Positions 7,021-11,576 of a stretch of 11,576 nt of DNA are shown one piece after another. This stretch comes from an uncultured Acidaminococcus sp. (GTDB taxonomy: Bacteria > Bacillota > Negativicutes > Acidaminococcales > Acidaminococcaceae): NCBI GenBank assembly GCA_900770265.1, contig CAAGJR010000258.1:1-11576 (forward strand). Reading direction: 5' to 3'. Numbering within the stretch: position 1 is the first letter of the stretch; the number at the start of each line of letters is the position of its first letter. The notes below the pieces were generated by a model, which did not search any database, had not been told where the DNA came from, and worked only from the letters and a program-made list of their open reading frames with translations. Position numbers and translations under genes: made by a program.

Positions 7021-7904
7021 TACAGATCCGCCTTTCTGCTTTGGAACTTCCCTTTCACCACAGGCAGGCTCAGGGCGATGGCTACCAATACGGCCGTGAA
7101 CAGTTTCAGGTCATTGGGCGGCATCCCCATCTGCAGGACGATGGCGATCACCAGGCGGTACACGATGGAGCCCAGGATCACGGAAATCAGGGAATTCTTG
7201 AAGCTGCGGGTGCCGAACAGCACTTCGCCGATGATGACGGAGGCCAGGCCGATGACGATGGTTCCCACCCCCATGCCCACGTCGGCAAAACCGTTGCTCT
7301 GGGCCACCAGGGCACCGGACACGGCCACCAGGGCATTACTGAAGAACAGCCCGATGAGCAGCATCACATTGGTATCCACGCCCTGGGCCCGGATCATCTG
7401 GGGATTGTAGCCGGTGGCCCGGATGGCCGCCCCGATTTCCGTACCGAAGAACCAGTACATGAGCACGGAGAACACCATGCAGGACAGGATGCCCACCAGC
7501 AGCACCGCCTGGGAATAGGCCACGCCCAGGGCGCTTTCCAGCGCCGTGAACGCCGTTTCCTTCCCCAGAAGGGAAATGTTGGCCTTGCCCATGATCCGCA
7601 GGTTCACGGAATACAGGGCGATCATGGTCAGGATCCCGGCCAGGAGCGCCGGGATCTTCAGTTTCGTATGGAGCAGGCCGGTGACCACGCCGGAGATCCC
7701 GCCGGCCAGGGCCGCAGCCAGGATGGCCGTCACCGGATTCACGTCCTTCACCAGCAGGGTCACCGCCACGGAGGCCCCCAGGGGGAAGGACCCTTCCACG
7801 GTCAGATCGGCAAGATCCAGCACCCGGAAGGTAATGTACACGCCCAGGGCCAGGATGGACCACAGCAGGCCCTGGGAAATGGTTGGCAGCAATAGATCGA
7901 TCAT
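7020..7904 (-). CDS. ABC importer permease, BPD_transp_2 (LivH-like) family
   Basis: This inner-membrane subunit forms the transport channel. The 294-residue protein is almost entirely hydrophobic helices (roughly eight or nine), broken by a cytoplasmic coupling loop of EAA type at about 154-178 (GTEIGAAIRATGYNPQMIRA), where the ATPase docks. The short TFRVLDLADLTVEGSF stretch near 25-40 is typical of permeases in TrpXYZ-like systems. The start at 7904 is 3 bases beyond the binding-protein stop, with AAAGGAG about 11 bases upstream. The product is complete and in frame, and its stop overlaps the start of the ATPase gene by one base. Confidence 0.92.
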   Translation of the reverse strand: MIDLLLPTISQGLLWSILALGVYITFRVLDLADLTVEGSFPLGASVAVTLLVKDVNPVTAILAAALAGGISGVVTGLLHTKLKIPALLAGILTMIALYSVNLRIMGKANISLLGKETAFTALESALGVAYSQAVLLVGILSCMVFSVLMYWFFGTEIGAAIRATGYNPQMIRAQGVDTNVMLLIGLFFSNALVAVSGALVAQSNGFADVGMGVGTIVIGLASVIIGEVLFGTRSFKNSLISVILGSIVYRLVIAIVLQMGMPPNDLKLFTAVLVAIALSLPVVKGKFQSRKADL

Positions 7905-7907
7905 GGA

Positions 7908-8912
7908 TTATTTGGCTCCTTTGGCTTCCTTCCGGACGTCATCCGGGATGGTCAGCCCCAGTTTCTTGATGGCTTCTTCGTTCAGGGTTACGGTAAAGGT
8001 CTTCTGGGACTGGATGGCCATATCCTGGGGTTTGGATTTGCCGGACAGGATGTCAGCAGCCATTTCGCCGGTCTGGAAGCCCAGCTTGTAGTAGTCGATG
8101 CCCAGGGTGGCCACACCGCCGGCCTTCAGCATGCCTGCTTCTGCGCAGAACACAGGGACCTTGGCTTCGTCGGTGATCTTGATCAGGTTGGGCATGGCGG
8201 ACGCCATGACGTTATCCGTGGGGATGTACAGGGCATCCACTTTGCCCATGAGGCTCTGGGCAGCCTGCTGGATGTCGTTCACGCTGGACACGGTGGCTTC
8301 CACCGTAGCCAGGCCCCGGGCGGCAGCGGCCTTCTTGGCCAGGTCGATCTGCAGCTGGGAGTTCACTTCGCTGGAGTTATAGATGAAGCCGACGGTCTTG
8401 GCCTTGGGCATGATCTTCACCAGCAGGTCGATCTGGGCTTCCACCGGGTTCATGTCCGTGGTCCCGGTCACGTTGGTGCCCGGTTTGCTGCTGTCCTTCA
8501 CCAGTTTGGCCACTTTATAGTCGGTGATGGCCGTGCCTACGATGGGAATGTCCTTCGTGGCGTTGGCCATGGTCTGGGCGGCCGGCGTGGCGATGGCGCA
8601 GACCAGATCATCCTTGTTGCTGACGAACCGCTGGGCGATGGTCTGCAGGTTGGATTGATCCCCCTGGGCATTCTGCTGGTCAAAGGTTACGTTCTTCCCC
8701 TCTTCGAACCCCTTGGACTTCAGCCCGTCGATGAACCCCTTGTTGGCGGCGTCCAGGGCCGGATGCTGCACCAGCTGGATCACGCCCACCTTATAGGACT
8801 TCTTGTCCTTGGACCCGGTCTGGGCGCTGCTGCCGCAGCCGGCGGCTCCCACCACCATAGCGGCCAGGGCCAGGGTGGCCAGCCATTTCACACTTTTTTT
8901 CATCATCATCAT
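7908..8912 (-). CDS. ABC importer substrate-binding lipoprotein, TrpX-like (PF04392 family)
   Basis: This lipoprotein captures the solute outside the inner membrane. The 334-residue product starts with a positively charged n-region, a hydrophobic stretch and a lipobox ending AAGC, so Cys26 should be lipidated. The mature part (YKVGVIQLVQHPALDAANKG and onward) reads as the PF04392 binding-protein family, whose characterised members include aromatic amino-acid (Trp/Tyr) importers and others of unknown substrate. Four ATG codons in a row open the gene. AGGAGG (8918-8923) is 5 bases before the first (8912) and 8 before the second (8909), so either may be used. A longer in-frame reading upstream to 8981 is rejected because it would bury the signal peptide. 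This is the first gene of a five-gene unit, preceded by a structured leader. Confidence 0.9.
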   Translation of the reverse strand: MMMMKKSVKWLATLALAAMVVGAAGCGSSAQTGSKDKKSYKVGVIQLVQHPALDAANKGFIDGLKSKGFEEGKNVTFDQQNAQGDQSNLQTIAQRFVSNKDDLVCAIATPAAQTMANATKDIPIVGTAITDYKVAKLVKDSSKPGTNVTGTTDMNPVEAQIDLLVKIMPKAKTVGFIYNSSEVNSQLQIDLAKKAAAARGLATVEATVSSVNDIQQAAQSLMGKVDALYIPTDNVMASAMPNLIKITDEAKVPVFCAEAGMLKAGGVATLGIDYYKLGFQTGEMAADILSGKSKPQDMAIQSQKTFTVTLNEEAIKKLGLTIPDDVRKEAKGAK

Positions 8913-9015
8913 ACATCCCTCCTGCTTTCTTACTATCCTACGTTGGTTTCCTTCCGGTCTTTCCGGAAGGGGGTGATGCATCAGAGGAGACTCTCCTCCA
9001 GTTGCTTTGGTCTAT
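8913..9015 (-). promoter_or_regulatory. Structured 5' leader of the ABC-transporter operon
   Basis: About 100 bases separate the predicted transcription start from the first ATG. They hold an 8-bp perfect stem, CCTTCCGG/CCGGAAGG (8950-8957 with 8963-8970, 5-base loop), and an inverted repeat GAGGAGA-C-TCTCCTC (8984-8998). On the RNA, the CUCCU of this repeat could pair with the preceding GGAGGAG or with the ribosome site AGGAGG at 8918-8923, so two folds compete. CAUCACCC could also pair with GGGAUG next to the ribosome site. No T-tract follows a stem. I recognise no known riboswitch or T-box here, so regulation of translation is inference. Confidence 0.4.
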
Positions 9016-9021
9016 TTTTTC

Positions 9022-9050
9022 ATTTTATCATATTACATTCCCATGAGCAA
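9022..9050 (-). promoter_or_regulatory. Promoter of the ABC-lysA-clc operon, extended -10
   Basis: Minus-strand TTGCTC (9045-9050) stands 17 bases before TAAAAT (9022-9027), which is preceded by TGA, an extended -10. Transcription should start near 9015. The surrounding 9010-9085 stretch is the most AT-rich part of the window. The methyltransferase gene ends at 9087 without a convincing terminator, so some read-through from upstream is possible. Confidence 0.7.
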
Positions 9051-9086
9051 TAAAAACTATATTTTTGTAAAGCCACTATGGACTTT

Positions 9087-10169
9087 TTACAGGGTAACAA
9101 AAAAATTAATCTCCCAGCAGGGTACATAGGGGTGACGGCGCAGGTACACCTTGTAGTCCGGCCGCAGGGCCCACAGTTCCAGGGGGATCTCCCACAGGTC
9201 GTCGTCGTGGTGGTACCCGGCCACCAGCAGCTTGGGGGCGCAGCGGGTGATGACGCCTTCGCCGCCGGCCAGGGTCTCCTTCTCCACCCCTTCCACGTCC
9301 ATCTTCACATAGGTCAGATCATGATTCCCGACCAGGGTGTCCAGGCTGGTCACCGGCACCGGCACCACTTTTTTGCCAGTTTCCTCCAGGGAAGACATGC
9401 GTCCCCCTTTGGCCGCAAAGGGCAGAGCCGCCGGCTGGGCCCAGATGCCTTCCGGCACCAGGGTGCAGCGGCCCAGCTGTTCCTCCTCCACATAGGCCTG
9501 GAGCTTGCGGAAGTTCTTGGGGTCCGGTTCCACCGCATACAGATGGTCATAATGGCCCTCCGTCAGGTCCAGGAATTCCCGCAGGGTATCCCCGTTGTAG
9601 GCCCCCAGGTCCGCGTAGGCTTCCTCCTCGCCGAAGGTGAACAGACTGGTCAGGTCGTCCTGCCGCCGGGTGACCCGGGCCAGGTACTCCAGCTTCCCCG
9701 TCAGTTTATAGGAAAGGATGTCTTCCAGCACCTGCCGGCTCAGATCGTCGGCCAGGCCGGCGTGGACCCGTTCCAGCACGCCCCGGTTCTCCCGCAGCCA
9801 CTGGGGTGTCACCACGGTGGTATCCCCGAAAAGCGGCAGATGGGGCGCATACGTTTCCTGCTGCTGTGCCAGGTGGAAAAAGCGCCGGAGGATTTCCGGC
9901 CGTTCGCTGGCAAAGGCGATCAGGAGCACGAACTCTCCCCACTGGGCTTTGGCCTGTTTGTAGGTGAGCACCGGATAGCCCCGGAACTGCTGGCCCCGGA
10001 CGAATTCGTCGCTGGCAAACACGCCAGCCACCGGGATGTCCAGGGCGGCGCACCGGTCCAATATGGCGTCGGCACCGTTGCCCATGCCATACAGGACGAT
10101 GGGTTTTGTCACCTGGGACAGATAGTCCCAGAAATAGGGCTGCTGCAAGATTCGATCAAGCCAGTTCAT
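9087..10169 (-). CDS. FkbM-family SAM-dependent methyltransferase with N-terminal Rossmann-like domain
   Basis: The C-terminal half (about 180-360) is an FkbM-type methyltransferase: SAM motif DLGAYNGDT (187-195), VEPDPKN (213-219) for the adenosine side, and YVKMDVEGVE (287-296). Family members O-methylate sugars or small molecules; the substrate here is unknown. Residues 24-110 form a separate Rossmann-like unit opening with IVLYGMGNGAD, like the nucleotide-binding domains seen with sugar-modifying enzymes. There is no signal peptide or membrane span, so it is cytoplasmic. The 360-residue reading starts at the ATG at 10169, which overlaps the protease stop (ATGA, 4 bases); a longer reading upstream only shadows the protease gene. 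The stop is followed by a weak bulged stem (AAAGTCC/GGCTTT) without an adjacent T-tract. Confidence 0.88.
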   Translation of the reverse strand: MNWLDRILQQPYFWDYLSQVTKPIVLYGMGNGADAILDRCAALDIPVAGVFASDEFVRGQQFRGYPVLTYKQAKAQWGEFVLLIAFASERPEILRRFFHLAQQQETYAPHLPLFGDTTVVTPQWLRENRGVLERVHAGLADDLSRQVLEDILSYKLTGKLEYLARVTRRQDDLTSLFTFGEEEAYADLGAYNGDTLREFLDLTEGHYDHLYAVEPDPKNFRKLQAYVEEEQLGRCTLVPEGIWAQPAALPFAAKGGRMSSLEETGKKVVPVPVTSLDTLVGNHDLTYVKMDVEGVEKETLAGGEGVITRCAPKLLVAGYHHDDDLWEIPLELWALRPDYKVYLRRHPYVPCWEINFFVTL

Positions 10170-11287
10170 GCTGCTTTCTTTCCTTTCTCTTTCGTGGCCA
10201 TTTGGATGGCGGCCGCCGGATCCACCTGGGGTACGGGCAGGGCCTTCGCGATGCGGGCCCACTCCTGGAGTTTTCCGGCGATCTTCAGGGCCAGGTCGCC
10301 GGTGGTGCCGCCTTCCTGGTTGTCCTGGGGATAGACCCGGAGCAGGTGGATGTCTTCATAATATACGTCCGTCCAGTTGTCCCCGTCCACGGTCATGAAA
10401 TGGGATTCATCCAGGTTTCCCCGTTTCTGGGCCAGGTACAGGCCGCCCGCCAGCATCCGGGCCCGGTATTCCGGTTTGTCGTAGCCGGCCGTTTCCGTGA
10501 ACGTATAGGACCAGGTGCCCAGTTTCACCGTGGCGGAGCCGTCCTTGGCCACGGTGACCGTTTCCGGGATGTGGAAGGGCTGGGTCCATTTCAGGGCCCG
10601 TTCCATCCGCAGGCCCGGATCCGGGTGGGAAGCGAACAGGCCGCCGGCGGCGTCCCCCATGTCCTTGCTCATGTCCTCCAGTTTGGACATAGTCACGTAG
10701 GAGGCGTAGGGATTGTACCCGGCCAGGATGGACAGGCGGAAGCCCTCCTGGTCGGCCTGGCCTTCGTCCGCCCGGCTGTAGCCGGCCATAAGGGCCTGGC
10801 TGGTGACCGTGGACAGGGCAAAGCCGGCGCCCGGGTCCCCGGAGGCCACGCCGGCCAGCAGGGTGAGCAGGGACAGGGCCATCTGCTTTTCCAGCTGGTG
10901 CACCGTGTGGCGTTTTTCGATGTGGCCGATTTCGTGGCCCAATACGGCGGCCACCTCGTCGTCGCTGGTCATGTAGTCCAGCAGGCCTTTATACACATAA
11001 ATGAAGCCGCCCGGACAGGCCAGGGCGTTCACATCCGGGGTGTTCAGCACCTTGAACGTGTAGGTCAGGCCGGGGCGGGTGCCGTGTTCCAGCAGCTTGT
11101 GGCCGATCCGGTCCACCCGGGCCTGGACATCGTCGTCCTGGACCAGGCCGTACTGGTTCTCCAGCTGTTTGGCCACTTCCTGCCCCATTTCGATTTCCTG
11201 TTTCTGGCTGATCATGGCCGCCTCGGCTTTGGGCAGAGGCAGCAGGGAAGCCAGGCAGAGTAAGAGAGTAAAGAGTATTTTCAGCAT
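10166..11287 (-). CDS. Secreted M48-family zinc metalloprotease (BepA/YfgC-like, no TPR)
   Basis: This is a gluzincin peptidase of the periplasm or cell envelope, a group linked to quality control of envelope proteins. The 373-residue product has a signal peptide (about 1-23, ending AEA). Zinc is held by HEIGH (118-122, His118 and His122, catalytic Glu119) and by Glu175 in SRADEGQAD (171-179), followed by the family FxSHPDP-like ASHPDPGLRMER stretch. The C-terminal 110 residues are an extra region I do not recognise, containing WTDVYYEDIHLLRVYP; TPR repeats are not apparent. The ATG at 11287 has AGGAGG 9 bases upstream and is followed at once by the signal peptide. The open frame continues upstream into promoter and repeats, which is not coding. 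It overlaps the methyltransferase gene by 4 bases. Confidence 0.94.
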   Translation of the reverse strand: MLKILFTLLLCLASLLPLPKAEAAMISQKQEIEMGQEVAKQLENQYGLVQDDDVQARVDRIGHKLLEHGTRPGLTYTFKVLNTPDVNALACPGGFIYVYKGLLDYMTSDDEVAAVLGHEIGHIEKRHTVHQLEKQMALSLLTLLAGVASGDPGAGFALSTVTSQALMAGYSRADEGQADQEGFRLSILAGYNPYASYVTMSKLEDMSKDMGDAAGGLFASHPDPGLRMERALKWTQPFHIPETVTVAKDGSATVKLGTWSYTFTETAGYDKPEYRARMLAGGLYLAQKRGNLDESHFMTVDGDNWTDVYYEDIHLLRVYPQDNQEGGTTGDLALKIAGKLQEWARIAKALPVPQVDPAAAIQMATKEKGKKAA

Positions 11288-11317
11288 AGTGAGGTTCCTC
11301 CTGAGTCGTACGTTGCT

Positions 11318-11346
11318 ATTATACACGAAAAGGGGCAGGGTGTGCA
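11318..11346 (-). promoter_or_regulatory. Promoter of the M48 protease-methyltransferase operon
   Basis: A perfect TATAAT (11318-11323) on the minus strand lies 17 bases after TGCACA (11341-11346, four of six -35 matches). The -35 box sits in the loop of the terminator hairpin at 11328-11361 and the spacer is one of its arms. Transcription should start near 11311, giving a leader of about 24 bases that contains the AGGAGG ribosome site. Confidence 0.7.
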
Positions 11347-11361
11347 TACCCTGCCCCTTTT
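11328..11361. terminator. Bidirectional rho-independent terminator
   Basis: AAAAGGGGCAGGG (11328-11340) and CCCTGCCCCTTTT (11349-11361) form a perfect 13-bp stem with an 8-base loop. Each strand has an A-tract before and a TTTT after the GC-rich core, so it can stop transcription from either side. On the minus strand it would end transcripts from genes right of the window just before the protease promoter. Confidence 0.75.
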
Positions 11362-11414
11362 CAGTCACTAGTCTGCAGTCACTAGCGGAAGGAAGCCAGC
11401 TGACGCTGGCAAAA
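11362..11414. repeat. Dispersed intergenic element, copy 2: short direct repeat plus conserved hairpin
   Basis: CAGTCACTAG occurs twice (11362-11371 and 11376-11385), followed by the 27-base block GAAGGAAGCC, A, GCTGACGC, T, GGCAAAA (11388-11414). The stem is GCCAGC (11395-11400), TGAC, GCTGGC (11405-11410). It matches copy 1 at 3296-3322 in 25 of 27 positions and in the same orientation; the two differing bases pair. The GGCAAAATA at its end is mirrored by TATTTTGCC at 11460-11468 and 11522-11530 in the tandem repeat. Confidence 0.7.
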
Positions 11415-11450
11415 TAATGAGATTCTCGACCGGAGGCCAGGGATGGGCGC

Positions 11451-11576
11451 ACCGGGCGATATTTTGCCTTTCTCGTACACTTCGGTCGAGGTGTACGTTG
11501 CTTGGCGGGTCTACCGGGCGATATTTTGCCTTCCTCGTGCACTTCGGTCGAGGTGTACGTTGCTTGGCGGGCGCAC
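11451..11576. repeat. 62-bp tandem repeat with hairpin, at least two units, cut by window edge
   Basis: Units begin at 11451 and 11513, each opening ACCGGGCGATATTTTGCC, with two substitutions in the first 59 bases. Each contains a hairpin: CGTACAC (11474-11480) with GTGTACG (11491-11497), extended inward by a T-G wobble and TC/GA around a GGTC loop. In unit 2 the stem becomes CGTGCAC, still pairing as G-U if the plus strand is transcribed. The bases before unit 1 (GGGCGC) match those at the end of unit 2, hinting that more units follow. The spacer-free, adjacent layout excludes a CRISPR array. No gene is visible in 11288-11576. Confidence 0.75.

Noticed and set aside
8913..8981. N-terminal extension of the binding protein to 8981
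   Set aside because: It would place about 23 charged residues before the lipoprotein signal and would ignore the AGGAGG site directly before the ATG run.
8913..9015. T-box or lysine riboswitch in the ABC-operon leader
   Set aside because: At about 100 bases it is too short for either, and no T-box motif or terminator/antiterminator pair is visible.
9055..9086. Terminator after the methyltransferase gene
   Set aside because: The stem needs a bulge, is short, and the T-run is separated from it by an A-rich stretch; too weak to list as a feature.
11288..11542. N-terminal extension of the M48 protease
   Set aside because: It runs through the promoter, terminator hairpin and repeats; the signal peptide starts exactly at 11287 after a good ribosome site.
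11451..11576. CRISPR array
   Set aside because: The whole 62-base unit repeats with no variable spacers, and no cas genes are present.

Overview
The window is GC-rich bacterial DNA, and every recognisable gene lies on the minus strand, so transcription runs from right to left. Strong AGGAGG-type ribosome sites and sigma-70 promoters fit a Firmicutes-type genome. The high GC content, the lipoprotein ABC importer and the divergent diaminopimelate-decarboxylase-like enzyme make a Negativicutes genome (for example an Acidaminococcus relative) my best guess. The taxon is inference; there is no rRNA or other direct marker.

In the direction of transcription, the right edge (about 11,360-11,576) holds a repeat region: a 62-bp tandem repeat with a conserved hairpin, then a small dispersed element. 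Next comes a perfect two-way terminator hairpin whose loop holds the -35 box of the next gene. That promoter drives a secreted M48 zinc metalloprotease gene, which overlaps an FkbM-type methyltransferase gene by 4 bases (11,287 to 9,087). A second clear promoter (9,022-9,050) and a structured leader of about 100 nt precede a five-gene unit (8,912 to 3,356). It encodes a lipoprotein solute-binding protein, permease and ATPase of a TrpXYZ-like ABC importer, a PLP-dependent decarboxylase of the LysA family, and a ClC chloride transporter with a TrkA-C tail. Spacings of 22 bases or less, or overlaps, bind this unit together, and it ends in a good terminator (3,324-3,353).

A second copy of the dispersed element and another hairpin with an embedded -35 box precede rarA (3,174 to 1,855). 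After an 84-base AT-rich gap come acpS and a bifunctional NAD(P)HX repair enzyme gene that runs off the left edge. There are no tRNA or rRNA genes, insertion sequences, CRISPR arrays or phage genes.

The coding content is mostly housekeeping. The parts that deserve a second look are non-coding or subtle: the covarying dispersed hairpin element placed twice upstream of hairpin-embedded promoters, the 62-bp tandem hairpin repeat, the ABC-operon leader with alternative pairings around the ribosome site, and a ClC protein lacking the usual internal proton glutamate while translationally coupled to an amino-acid decarboxylase gene. I did not find a clear new multi-gene system.
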